Of a stretch of 64,000 nt of DNA, positions 26,447 through 34,443 are shown piece by piece. The stretch's first letter is position 1. Every line of letters starts with the position of its first letter. Origin of the DNA: an uncultured Chthonomonadales bacterium (GTDB taxonomy: Bacteria; Armatimonadota; Chthonomonadetes; Chthonomonadales; CAJBBX01); contig CALLMM010000001.1 of NCBI GenBank assembly GCA_938005745.1, positions 372,001 through 436,000 of the forward strand. The letters are read 5' to 3'. Under the pieces are notes generated by a model. It was not told the origin of the DNA, did not search any database, and saw nothing but the letters and a program-made list of their open reading frames with translations. The position numbers and the translations under genes were made by a program.

Positions 26447-27235
26447 ATGAGAAAGCGGATTTCCGCGTTTACTCTGATCGAACTCCTCGTGGTCATCGCT
26501 ATTATCGCGATTCTGGCCGCCATTCTCTTCCCCGTCTTCGCTCGGGCAAGGGAGCAGGCTCGCAGTGCCAGCTGCGTCAGCAACCTCAAGCAGATTGCTC
26601 TGGCTCTGAAGATGTACCAGCAGGACTATGACGAGACGATGTGTTCCTCCGGCAACCTTCCGGCTCCCGGCGACCCCAACTGGAACAACCGCCGACCGGA
26701 CGGGCAGAACCTGGTGCGCCTGATGGGCGGCGGCTTCAACTGGTTCCTGCGCCCCTACATTAAGAACGACCAGATCTTCCGCTGCCCGAGCGACACGGGA
26801 GAGAACTACTGGGGACGCAGCAGCACCGGCTGGCCCTGGAACAACGCGGAGTGGTGGGGCAAGCCCTCCTCCTATATGTTCCGCCACGTCTTCGACTGTG
26901 CCGGCGCGGATGAGCACAACCGCATCTTTGCGATGCCTACTCCCACCTACTGGTCCGGCACCAAAGACGCCCAGATCGGCAAGCCCGCACAGCAGATCAT
27001 GATCTTCGAGGCGGCGGCGTTCCATCAGGAGAAGCTGCCCCTGTTCGGCGGCGTGCATCCGTCCGCGACCCCGACCCGTCCGCCCGATGGACGCCAGTTC
27101 AACGCGGCGTTTGCGGATGGTCACGTGAAGGTGTTCCGTCTGAACTACCGGCAGCCGAGCTGGAACCCCAACCACGACATGAACTGGTTCCTGATTGGCA
27201 GCGGAAGCAACCTGAACGACGACTCCGATCTGTAA
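26447..27235 (+). CDS. DUF1559-type prepilin/pseudopilin
   Basis: The start at 26447 is set by AAAGGAG nine bases upstream and by the class III leader that begins there: [20 protein letters not shown], with the prepilin peptidase site just before FTLIE. After the transmembrane helix come [16 protein letters not shown] and [20 protein letters not shown], the conserved stretch of DUF1559 proteins from Armatimonadota and Planctomycetota. [13 protein letters not shown] is the C-terminal H-x9-DG-type block. At 262 residues it is normal for the family, whose members are predicted surface or type II secretion-like pseudopilins of unknown role. It has its own promoter and a hairpin terminator, and precedes a regulator gene with the same promoter. 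Confidence 0.9.
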   Translation: MRKRISAFTLIELLVVIAIIAILAAILFPVFARAREQARSASCVSNLKQIALALKMYQQDYDETMCSSGNLPAPGDPNWNNRRPDGQNLVRLMGGGFNWFLRPYIKNDQIFRCPSDTGENYWGRSSTGWPWNNAEWWGKPSSYMFRHVFDCAGADEHNRIFAMPTPTYWSGTKDAQIGKPAQQIMIFEAAAFHQEKLPLFGGVHPSATPTRPPDGRQFNAAFADGHVKVFRLNYRQPSWNPNHDMNWFLIGSGSNLNDDSDL

Positions 27236-27262
27236 ACCGCAGGGACTGCCGGTTCGCGAACT

Positions 27263-27291
27263 ATCCCCCTTCCTGTAACCGGAGGGGGGAT
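27263..27291 (+). terminator. Rho-independent-like terminator after prepilin
   Basis: ATCCCCCTTCC and GGAGGGGGGAT form an 11-base stem with one wobble pair and a small loop, followed by TTCGTTCATT. It lies 28 bases after the prepilin stop and isolates it from the regulator gene. Confidence 0.65.
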
Positions 27292-27363
27292 TTCGTTCAT
27301 TACAAGCGGACGCCTCTTCGCCTGACACCTGAAGATCCGCCCCGTGTTTCCTCCGAAACGTTA

Positions 27364-27398
27364 TTGACAGCTGGTCTGGGATTGGTTTATACTGGCTA
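27364..27398 (+). promoter_or_regulatory. Promoter/operator B upstream of GntR-LacI regulator
   Basis: TTGACA (27364-27369) and TATACT (27388-27393) with an 18-base spacer. 32 of 35 bases match the block at 26257, including the spacer. It starts 60 bases before the regulator ATG, consistent with autoregulation and co-regulation with the prepilin. Confidence 0.7.
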
Positions 27399-27423
27399 TG
27401 GAATGGCATGGTAAGCAGCGAAT

Positions 27424-28578
27424 ATGCCTGACCTGAACATGCAATCTCAAAACTGGGCGCCTGCCTACCGCCGCGTGGCTCACGTGCTGCGGGAGCGCAT
27501 CACGCAGGGGTCGCACCAGGAGGGGGAGTTTCTGCCTCCGGAGCGCGCGCTTGCCGCCGAGTTGAAAGTCAGCCGCCAGACCGTTCGACTGGCGATCGAG
27601 CTTCTGCGTCAGGAGGGACTGCTGCTGCCTGAGCAGGGGCGCGGAACGCGGATCGTCCTGCCGCAGACCGCCGTCGTCTCGCGACAGGAGTGCGACGAGC
27701 GCAGCTTTGCCGCCCTCGTCATCTACGGAATGTCGCGCGAAGGCTCCGCGGCGATCTTTCAGGGGTGCGCGCTGGCGATGCAGCGCGCAAACTTTCACCT
27801 GGTGGTTGCCGAAACCGCCATCAGTGTACGGCAGAGGCTGCTGGATGAAGCGGCTCAACTGCAATCGCTGCTTGACAAAGGAATACGGGGCATCATTATC
27901 TATGCCGAACCGACCGATCAGAACCGCTCTCTGCTGGAGCAGGCGCTCGATCGAGGGGTTCAGGTGGTGCAGATAGACCGCTACCTGCCGGGCCTTCCCT
28001 GCGACTATGTCGGGGTGGACAACGCCGCGGCAGCGGAGGAGATGACAGACCACCTGATTGCACGAGGGCATCGCCGCATCGCCTTCCTCTCCATGAAGCC
28101 GGAGCCTTCGACCTGTCAGGAGAGGCTGCAGGGATACCGCGCTTCGCTGCGCGCGCATGGTCTGCGCGCCTCCTCCCACGATCTGGTCGCCCATTACAAC
28201 GTGCAGCGAAACCCGCACTCGGAGTTGAGCCGTATCATTTACCGATGGCTCTCCTCTTCCAACCCGCCGACCGCGATCTTCGCTGTGAACGACGAACTGG
28301 CGTTGACCGTCATACAGGCGCTGCAGGCGCAGGGGCGATGCGTGCCGGACGAGGTGGCGGTGGTCGGATTTGATAACCAACGCGCTGCGGGGCTGATCTC
28401 TCCTCCCCTGACCACCATTGAACAGCCGTTCAGCGATCTGGGGGAGGCGGCCGCCCATCTGCTGCTCAGTCGCCTCATGGGAAGCTATACCGGAGAGCCG
28501 CGACGGATCCTGCTCCCGACCCGACTGGTGATCCGCCAGTCCTGCGGGACTTTGCTGAGGTCCGCGGCGGCATCCTGA
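27424..28578 (+). CDS. GntR-LacI hybrid transcriptional regulator
   Basis: A 384-residue regulator. Residues about 10-75 form a GntR winged helix (FLPPERALAAELKVSRQTVR, then EQGRGTRIV). The rest is a LacI/PurR-type periplasmic-binding fold with GIIIYAEPTDQNR, HLIARGHRRIAFLSM, TAIFAVNDELALTVIQALQ and VVGFDNQRAAGLISPPLTTI. This AraR-like arrangement senses a sugar effector through the C-terminal domain and binds DNA through the GntR domain. It probably binds the shared block at 26257 and 27364. The ribosome site is weak. The stop lies inside a 26-base tandem duplication. Confidence 0.85.
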   Translation: MPDLNMQSQNWAPAYRRVAHVLRERITQGSHQEGEFLPPERALAAELKVSRQTVRLAIELLRQEGLLLPEQGRGTRIVLPQTAVVSRQECDERSFAALVIYGMSREGSAAIFQGCALAMQRANFHLVVAETAISVRQRLLDEAAQLQSLLDKGIRGIIIYAEPTDQNRSLLEQALDRGVQVVQIDRYLPGLPCDYVGVDNAAAAEEMTDHLIARGHRRIAFLSMKPEPSTCQERLQGYRASLRAHGLRASSHDLVAHYNVQRNPHSELSRIIYRWLSSSNPPTAIFAVNDELALTVIQALQAQGRCVPDEVAVVGFDNQRAAGLISPPLTTIEQPFSDLGEAAAHLLLSRLMGSYTGEPRRILLPTRLVIRQSCGTLLRSAAAS

Positions 28579-28608
28579 CCGCGAGGTCCGCGGCGGCATC
28601 CTGACCGC
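28557..28608 (+). repeat. Perfect 26-base tandem duplication over regulator stop
   Basis: The unit beginning GAGGTCCGCGGCGG and ending ATCCTGACCGC occurs at 28557-28582 and again at 28583-28608 without any difference. The first copy contains the TGA stop of the regulator, so the duplication does not change the protein. Confidence 0.9.
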
Positions 28609-28648
28609 AGCGACTTCGATAACTGTGATTCCAAGGAGATGTTTTGCA

Positions 28649-28918
28649 ATGAAGAAAGAAGTAAACCCGGTCGTCTTCTGGGTTGCGCTGGCGCTGGTTT
28701 TGATTGTCGTCGTTGCCGTCGGCTACCGCTACGTCGGCTCGCCGGGCTTTAAGCCGGACACCAAGGGCAGCGAGGAGACCATCAAGAGAGTGCAGGAGGG
28801 ACAGCCGATGTATCAGCCTCCCGCCGACGCGCCGGTTCCCCGCCCGCCGCAGCAGGGAGGCGGAGCTGGACAGGGCGGCGGGGGCGGCATGTACAACCTG
28901 CAGCCTCCTCCCCGCTAG
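28649..28918 (+). CDS. Small single-TM protein with Pro/Gly-rich tail
   Basis: An 89-residue protein starting at ATG 28649, preceded by AAGGAG. MKKEVNPVVFWVALALVLIV and the next residues form one transmembrane helix, then YVGSPGFKPDTKGSEETIKR and a tail of about 40 residues rich in proline and glycine, ending QPPPR. I do not recognise a named family. The position, two genes after a DUF1559 prepilin, and its own strong terminator suggest an abundant small envelope protein. The N-terminus is probably cytoplasmic, with the tail outside. Function unknown. Confidence 0.75.
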   Translation: MKKEVNPVVFWVALALVLIVVVAVGYRYVGSPGFKPDTKGSEETIKRVQEGQPMYQPPADAPVPRPPQQGGGAGQGGGGGMYNLQPPPR

Positions 28919-28936
28919 ACAGGGTATCCAACACCA

Positions 28937-28964
28937 ATCCCCCTTCCCATCCGAGAAGGGGGAT
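28937..28964 (+). terminator. Strong hairpin terminator
   Basis: ATCCCCCTTC and GAAGGGGGAT make a perfect 10-base stem with an 8-base loop, followed by TTGCTT. It lies 18 bases after the small membrane protein gene and before the convergent CRTAC1 gene, so it may serve both strands. Confidence 0.7.
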
Positions 28965-28995
28965 TTGCTTATCCGGGCGGCGGCTTGTCTGCGCC

Positions 28996-30714
28996 CTACT
29001 GCGAGCGCGGCGGCTCCTCGATGCGATGGTAGCGATCGAGCGGCGGCTCCTTCAGGGTGGTGATCTGACCGTCGGTCCAGCGGATTTTCAGCTCGTCCAC
29101 GCGTGTATTCTGCCCCAGTCCGAACAGCAGCCGTGAGTCGCTGGCAGAGGCGTAGCTGCCTGCGGTCTTCACCTCGCGATACTGCGTCACGCCCCCGGCG
29201 GTGAGCCAAACCTTCGCGCCGATGGCGTGCGGGTTGCCCCGCGAGGCGCGCAGGTCCAGACCGATCCACCGGGCGCTGGGGGCGCAGTCGTTACGCAGGA
29301 CGAGCGGCTTGCCCCGCAGCACGCTCACCACGATGTCGGTGCGCCCGCGATTGAACAGATCGCCGAAGGCGGCTCCGCGCGAGACCCGCTTGCCCTTCGC
29401 GATCCCGGTCACAACGGAGACATCTTCGTACTTGCGCTCTCCGGAGCGGCGGAAGAGCTGATTGGGCTGCGCCCAGGTGACCGAGTCGGAGTACATCTCG
29501 ATGTCGTCGAGCACATGCCCGTTGGCGAAGAACATGTCGAGCCAGCCGTCTCGATCATAGTCAATGAACCCGGTTCCGAAGCCCAGATACATCAGCGTTC
29601 GGGATCCCATGCCGGTTACAAAGGAGATGTCGCGGAAGCCGGTCGGCTCGTTATGGTAGAGTCCGTTGCTCTCCTCGCTGAAGTAGGTGATGAGGATATC
29701 CATCTTGCCGTCGTTGTCGAAGTCACCGGCGTCTATGCCCATGCCCGCCTGCGCGTTGCCCTGCTCGCCGTAGGCAAGTCCCTTCTCTTCTGCGACATCG
29801 GTAAAGGTTCCGTCGCCGTTGTTGTGCCAGAGAAAGTTGGGCGACTGATCGTTGGCGACGACGATATCCGGGCGGTCATCGTTGTTGTAGTCGCACCAGA
29901 CCACGCCCAGACCGTTGCCCCTCTTCGCGGAGATGCCCGCTTTTGCGGAGACATCGGTGAAGGTTCCGTCGCCGTTGTTCTGATAGAGGAAGTCCCGATC
30001 CGGGTCGTAGAGGTTGGGACCGCAGTAGCTCTTATGTCCGGGGATCTTGCTGCAGAACTTGTCGGTCTCCAGCGTCCAGACGACGTAGTTGCAGACATAC
30101 AGATCGAGGTAGCCGTCGCCGTTGAAGTCGCCGAAGGCGGCGCTGCTGCTCAGCCTTCCGCCGGCGACTCCGGCTTTCGCGGTAATATCGGTGAAGGTTC
30201 CGTCGCCGTTGTTGCGGTAGAGGGTGTTGCCCTTGTAGCCGCAAATGAACAGGTCGAGGAAGCCGTCGTTGTTGATATCGCCGACCGCGACGCCGATGCT
30301 GTACTGATTGCGGCGGGCGACGCCGGCTTTCTCGGTAACATCCTCGAAGGTGCCGTCCTGCCGGTTGCGGAACAGCCGGTTGCTGGGCGGAGGACCTTTG
30401 TAGCCGGGAAGAGGCGAACCGGAGCAGAAGTAGACATCCAGCCAGCCGTCGTTGTCGTAGTCGAACAGAGCGAGTCCGCTGCCCATCTGCTCCATGAAGT
30501 ATTTTCGCCCGCTGCCGCCGTCGGTATGGGTGAAGGCAGCCAGCCCGCTCGTTTCGGCGACATCTACAAACGCTTCAGGCGCGGCAGGCTGACCGGGAGG
30601 CGCGCCCGAGCCGCCGGTCGGCTTCGGGGAGTGGCAGCCGATGAGCGTGAGCGCCAGCAGAGCCAGCAGCGAAGAGGCGGACAGCCGCAAGATGAAAGAG
30701 GATCGCGCAAACAT
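28996..30714 (-). CDS. CRTAC1-family (FG-GAP/VCBS + ASPIC/UnbV) lipoprotein
   Basis: A 572-residue protein with a lipoprotein signal (LLALLALTLIGCHSPKP). The body is a seven-bladed-type propeller of FG-GAP/VCBS repeats, seen as recurring DxDNDGxxD and NNGDGTFTDxTxKAG units (for example LFDYDNDGWLDVYFC), with calcium-binding DxDxDG loops. The last about 75 residues are the ASPIC/UnbV domain (GAKVWLTAGGVTQYREVKTA, RWTDGQITTL). These proteins are extracellular or surface-bound and common in Planctomycetota, Acidobacteriota and Armatimonadota; their function is not established. It is a paralogue of the protein at 35694. It lies downstream of the DUF6785 gene on the same strand. Confidence 0.9.
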   Translation of the reverse strand: MFARSSFILRLSASSLLALLALTLIGCHSPKPTGGSGAPPGQPAAPEAFVDVAETSGLAAFTHTDGGSGRKYFMEQMGSGLALFDYDNDGWLDVYFCSGSPLPGYKGPPPSNRLFRNRQDGTFEDVTEKAGVARRNQYSIGVAVGDINNDGFLDLFICGYKGNTLYRNNGDGTFTDITAKAGVAGGRLSSSAAFGDFNGDGYLDLYVCNYVVWTLETDKFCSKIPGHKSYCGPNLYDPDRDFLYQNNGDGTFTDVSAKAGISAKRGNGLGVVWCDYNNDDRPDIVVANDQSPNFLWHNNGDGTFTDVAEEKGLAYGEQGNAQAGMGIDAGDFDNDGKMDILITYFSEESNGLYHNEPTGFRDISFVTGMGSRTLMYLGFGTGFIDYDRDGWLDMFFANGHVLDDIEMYSDSVTWAQPNQLFRRSGERKYEDVSVVTGIAKGKRVSRGAAFGDLFNRGRTDIVVSVLRGKPLVLRNDCAPSARWIGLDLRASRGNPHAIGAKVWLTAGGVTQYREVKTAGSYASASDSRLLFGLGQNTRVDELKIRWTDGQITTLKEPPLDRYHRIEEPPRSQ

Positions 30715-30789
30715 AGATGAAACCTGTCTGATAGAGAATACGGGTGTCCTCGCCGCGGAGGTGTCCGATCTTTTTGAACGCTCTGCGCG

Positions 30790-32775
30790 CTAGTTCGCGT
30801 ACCACCCGAAGAGCCAGGCGAGAAATCCCCAGCAGGGCGGCACCACGAACCCGCCCAGGATGACGCCGAGGAAGAGGGGCGCCAGACGAAGGTACAGCCC
30901 CCGTCCGCCGTAGCGCAGCAGCAGCCCCTTGAAAATCCAGATGCCCATGTAGGCGGGCCAGTTGTACTCCAGCGTGAAGCACATCGCCAGCGCGAAGCCG
31001 ACCGGATGCAGCGGAAACCCGATGAAGGTGTAGTTGATCTTCGCCAGCGTCAGCGTGAAGAAGAAGCCGATGGACATAAAGCCCACCTCGGTCCAGTTGG
31101 GACCCTTGGGGGTGTTGACCCAGTCGTTGATGCGCGCCACCGCCAGCGGGGAGAAGGTCTCGCGCCAGCCGCCCTCGACAAACTGATCTTCGCCGACCCG
31201 GTACGCCCAGTGCAGGTAGGTGACCAGACAGACGAAGCAGCCGACGACAAAGGCGAGGAAGACCCAGCGTCCCAGCGGGCGGGGGGCGACCTTCAGCGTG
31301 GAGCCGATATAGAAGGCGGAGAGTTGATGCGCCATCGGCTGCCCCCGGTCAGTGCGGTTGAACCAGTACATGAGCGAAAACATGGTGAGCGTGGACGAGT
31401 TCTGCAGGCGCGTCCCGAAGAGGGTAGTCAGGGTCTTCTGCGGATCGAGGTAGTAGAGTTCGAGGATCGGCGGACCGACCTGCGCGTAGATGCGGGTCAT
31501 GGTGACGTTGAGCATCCAGAAGAAGGCGTAGAAGATCACCGCCCACCACAGCGACATCCCGCTCGCCACGCTGAAGGCGATCAGGAAGAGGGTTCCCGCG
31601 ATCAGATAGCGACTCGCCCAGACATAGGAGCCGGGTTCGCCGGCGTCGTCAAGATGGGCGCAGCGTCGGAACGCGCTGCTCAGGATGTAGCCCAGGTTCT
31701 TACGATCCGCCCAGATGAGGATCAGAAAGAGCGCGATCCAGGCGCCCGCCGCCTGTGAACGGGTATAGGGAAAGCCGGAGGCGTCCCAGCCCAGTTCGCG
31801 CCAGCCCATGGCAAAGCCGAAGACCTCCATCGCCTTGCGCAACAGGTAGAAGAACCACCCGCTGAAGAGGATGTCCATCGGGATAAAGTAGCAGATGCCG
31901 ATATGCAGGGTATTCCATGCCAGGTACATCGGGGAGAGGGCGTTCCAGGGGGCGGGCGCGGCGTTGAGCATCGGGGTCGCGGCGTAGCCGAGCGGAATGG
32001 AGGGCACGTCCGGGAACCGCGCGCTGATCTGCGCCAGCGATTCGAGCGCGCCGGCGAGACACAGCCCGCCCCAGAACAGCCTGCCGGAGAGCATGCCGCT
32101 GAAGCCGCCCTCCCGGCACATCTCCAGCGGAAGCTGCACGCAGGGGAACGCCAGGCGGTCATGATCCATCCAGCGGCGGCGCAGCAGAACGTTCCAGGAC
32201 CACATCGTCACGCCCAGCGCGGTCAGCCAGACCATCCAGGAGAGGAAGGGGATCGCCCAGGCGGAGAGCAGATGCGGCTGCCAGAAGGAGACGTTGCCGG
32301 TGTAGTAGGGTTCGACCACATTCGGATCGCGGGGAGCCAGCCACTCCGGGATGAATCCGCGAAACTTGCCCATCGTCTCGTCCTGCGTGGCGCGGAACGG
32401 ATAGACGAACATGGGAAAGACCTGCATCACCTGATCCTGCGAGCCGATGGCGGCGGCGACAGTGGTGATCGCGTAGATGACAACGAACTCGCCGGAGCGC
32501 AGCGCGAAGCGGGGCCAGCGCTGGCGCACGAGCGTGTTGATCACCAGCAGCACAAAGAGCCAGAAGATCGCCCCGGTCATCAGCGTCAGCACGCTGGAGT
32601 AGGGGATCATCACGTTCCGGGGAACCACCTTGGACACGACCTGCAGTATACAGACATGTACCGCGCCGAACAGCCCCAGCGCGACGGCGCGCCATGTTAC
32701 CGGCTGATAGGCGGGCTGCGGGGCGGGAGCGGTTGCGGGAGACGGGGGAGGTGATGATGAAGGGAACGGATGCAC
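30790..32775 (-). CDS. DUF6785/DUF6784-family polytopic membrane protein
   Basis: A 661-residue protein starting with GTG at 32775 (AGAGG nine bases upstream). After a proline-rich cytoplasmic start there are about 14 hydrophobic segments, with conserved stretches AITTVAAAIGSQDQVMQVFP, DHDRLAFPCVQLPLEM and GFPLHPVGFALAM that match the DUF6785 family. This is a transporter-like fold related to OPT-type oligopeptide transporters in general layout. Substrate unknown. It lies 75 bases upstream of the CRTAC1 gene on the same strand, a pairing worth noting since both are of unknown function. Confidence 0.8.
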   Translation of the reverse strand: MHPFPSSSPPPSPATAPAPQPAYQPVTWRAVALGLFGAVHVCILQVVSKVVPRNVMIPYSSVLTLMTGAIFWLFVLLVINTLVRQRWPRFALRSGEFVVIYAITTVAAAIGSQDQVMQVFPMFVYPFRATQDETMGKFRGFIPEWLAPRDPNVVEPYYTGNVSFWQPHLLSAWAIPFLSWMVWLTALGVTMWSWNVLLRRRWMDHDRLAFPCVQLPLEMCREGGFSGMLSGRLFWGGLCLAGALESLAQISARFPDVPSIPLGYAATPMLNAAPAPWNALSPMYLAWNTLHIGICYFIPMDILFSGWFFYLLRKAMEVFGFAMGWRELGWDASGFPYTRSQAAGAWIALFLILIWADRKNLGYILSSAFRRCAHLDDAGEPGSYVWASRYLIAGTLFLIAFSVASGMSLWWAVIFYAFFWMLNVTMTRIYAQVGPPILELYYLDPQKTLTTLFGTRLQNSSTLTMFSLMYWFNRTDRGQPMAHQLSAFYIGSTLKVAPRPLGRWVFLAFVVGCFVCLVTYLHWAYRVGEDQFVEGGWRETFSPLAVARINDWVNTPKGPNWTEVGFMSIGFFFTLTLAKINYTFIGFPLHPVGFALAMCFTLEYNWPAYMGIWIFKGLLLRYGGRGLYLRLAPLFLGVILGGFVVPPCWGFLAWLFGWYAN

Positions 32776-32975
32776 GATAATGAGCCTCTCTGCTGAAAAC
32801 GAAACGCCGCTGGTTGAAAGTTAGATTCGATAGACTGCGAAAATAGTCCTGCGTGAAGCCGCCTCGAAGAAGGTAGCCGAACCGGAGAGACAGAAACTCT
32901 CATCAGACCCGCCAGAGAAGAGAGGATGCCTGTCCGCAATGGGACAGATCCATATACCACAGGAGAACGGGAACC

Positions 32976-33815
32976 ATGACGGATCGTGAGAAGTACCTAT
33001 ATGACATTCAGGGCTACCTGATCGTCCGCAACTTTCTCTCCCCGGAGGAGGTTGACCGCCTGAACGCTGCGTTCGACGCCAACCGCGACAAGATGGGCGA
33101 GGACGGCAACTCCAACACCGGCGACTCGCAAACGCTCAAAGGACACAAGCGCGGCTTCTTCAGCGGCATGCTGACCTGGGACCACCCCTGGTGCGATCCG
33201 TTTCGCGATCTGCTGGTCTATCCGAAACTGATCCCCTATCTCAACACGCTGCACGGGCGCGGCTGGCGCATGGATCACTCTCCCTTCGCCCTCTTCTGCA
33301 CCCAAGGCGCGGAGGGTCTTATTCTGCACGGACCGGGACACAACTACTTCGGTCTGGCTGCCTACCACTTTAAAAACGGTCAGATTCGCACCGGCATGAT
33401 CGTGGTGCAGTACCAGCTTGCGGATCAGAACGAGGGAGACGGCGGCTTCTGCTGCATTCCGGGCAGCCATAAGTCCAACTTCCCCTGCCCGAAAGATATT
33501 CTGGAGTGGGAAGCCAATCAGGATCTGGTGCTCAATCCGGCAATGAAGAAGGGCGACATGCTGATCTTCGACGAGGCGACGACGCACGGGACGCTGCCCT
33601 GGCGCTCCAATAACGAGCGACGCGCCCTCTTCTATCGCTACTCGCCGCACTATCTGCACTACGCCGGCGGCTACCACCAGACCACTTTCCCCGAGTGGGT
33701 CAACGAACTGACGGAGGCGCAGCGTGCCGTGCTGGAGCCGCCCTATCACTACCACCGCCCGATCATCGAGGACGACGGCGTGACGGTGGTTCGGCATCGA
33801 ACAGCGGGGTTCTGA
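32976..33815 (+). CDS. Phytanoyl-CoA dioxygenase (PhyH) family protein
   Basis: A 279-residue Fe(II)/2-oxoglutarate oxygenase-like protein. It opens LYDIQGYLIVRNFLSPEEVD, the usual PhyH start. GDGGFCCIPGSHKSNFPCP and DMLIFDEATTHGTLPW (distal His) belong to the double-stranded beta helix, and a C-terminal RRALFYRYSPHYLHY carries the Arg that would bind 2-oxoglutarate. The HxD pair is less obvious and may lie in LILHGPGHNYFG, where only histidines are seen, so the metal site is uncertain. GGAG precedes the ATG. It is an intact relative of the remnant at 19928 and starts the plus-strand run to 39002. Confidence 0.85.
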   Translation: MTDREKYLYDIQGYLIVRNFLSPEEVDRLNAAFDANRDKMGEDGNSNTGDSQTLKGHKRGFFSGMLTWDHPWCDPFRDLLVYPKLIPYLNTLHGRGWRMDHSPFALFCTQGAEGLILHGPGHNYFGLAAYHFKNGQIRTGMIVVQYQLADQNEGDGGFCCIPGSHKSNFPCPKDILEWEANQDLVLNPAMKKGDMLIFDEATTHGTLPWRSNNERRALFYRYSPHYLHYAGGYHQTTFPEWVNELTEAQRAVLEPPYHYHRPIIEDDGVTVVRHRTAGF

Positions 33816-33876
33816 TCTATCCTCCTCCCCGAACGCCGGCTTTCGGGGAGGTTCACTACCTGTGGGAGAAGGCATA

Positions 33877-34443
33877 ATGACGAATAGCACAACTCCGGTT
33901 GAAAAGAAAAAGCGTTCGCGCATTGTTGAGTACCTGGCGGTGGTGGTGGTGCTGGCGGTGGTGGTGCTGGCGGCAATGTATCAGGAGCAGCTCTCCGCCT
34001 ATGTCCGCCTGAGGATGTGGGATCAGGCGGCTCCGGGACGCGCCGTCGAGCAGATGCTGACGGCGGGCAGGAACGGCGATCAACAGACCGTCCGGCGTCT
34101 GCTCGGGACGCAGGACTACAAAGATCTGGTGGATGAGCAGGGCAAGTGGCGCGGACTCTTCATGGTAACGCAAGCCGGCACGCTGGACTTCTACATGGAT
34201 GACCTGGCTCCTGCAGGCGAGATCAAGGCGCAGGAGACCGAGTTCTTCACAATCGGAAAAGGGCATGCCGAAGTGCGCGTCCCGGACAGCACGGGAAAGC
34301 CGGTTAAGTACCGCGTGGAGATCGTGGACGGGGAGTGGAAAGTGATGGAGATACTGGCGGGCAAGCCCCGCGCCGCCGCGCCCGCCTCTGACACGCCGAA
34401 AGAGGCGCCGAAGGCGCCCGGCTCACAGGGTGGTCGTCCATGA
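33877..34443 (+). CDS. Single-TM protein of unknown function, DUF4878-like fold possible
   Basis: A 188-residue protein starting at ATG 33877 behind GGGAGAAGG. Residues about 20-36 form one transmembrane helix (EYLAVVVVLAVVVLAAMY). An extracytoplasmic part of about 110 residues follows (GRAVEQMLTAGRNGDQQTVR, FFTIGKGHAEVRVPD, YRVEIVDGEWKVMEI). The end is low-complexity Ala/Pro/Lys. The alternation of helix and sheet with a final W-K-V strand resembles NTF2-like DUF4878 lipoproteins, but this is a weak likeness. Its stop overlaps the TPR start by ATGA, so it forms a unit with the TPR and CRTAC1 genes. Confidence 0.6.
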   Translation: MTNSTTPVEKKKRSRIVEYLAVVVVLAVVVLAAMYQEQLSAYVRLRMWDQAAPGRAVEQMLTAGRNGDQQTVRRLLGTQDYKDLVDEQGKWRGLFMVTQAGTLDFYMDDLAPAGEIKAQETEFFTIGKGHAEVRVPDSTGKPVKYRVEIVDGEWKVMEILAGKPRAAAPASDTPKEAPKAPGSQGGRP

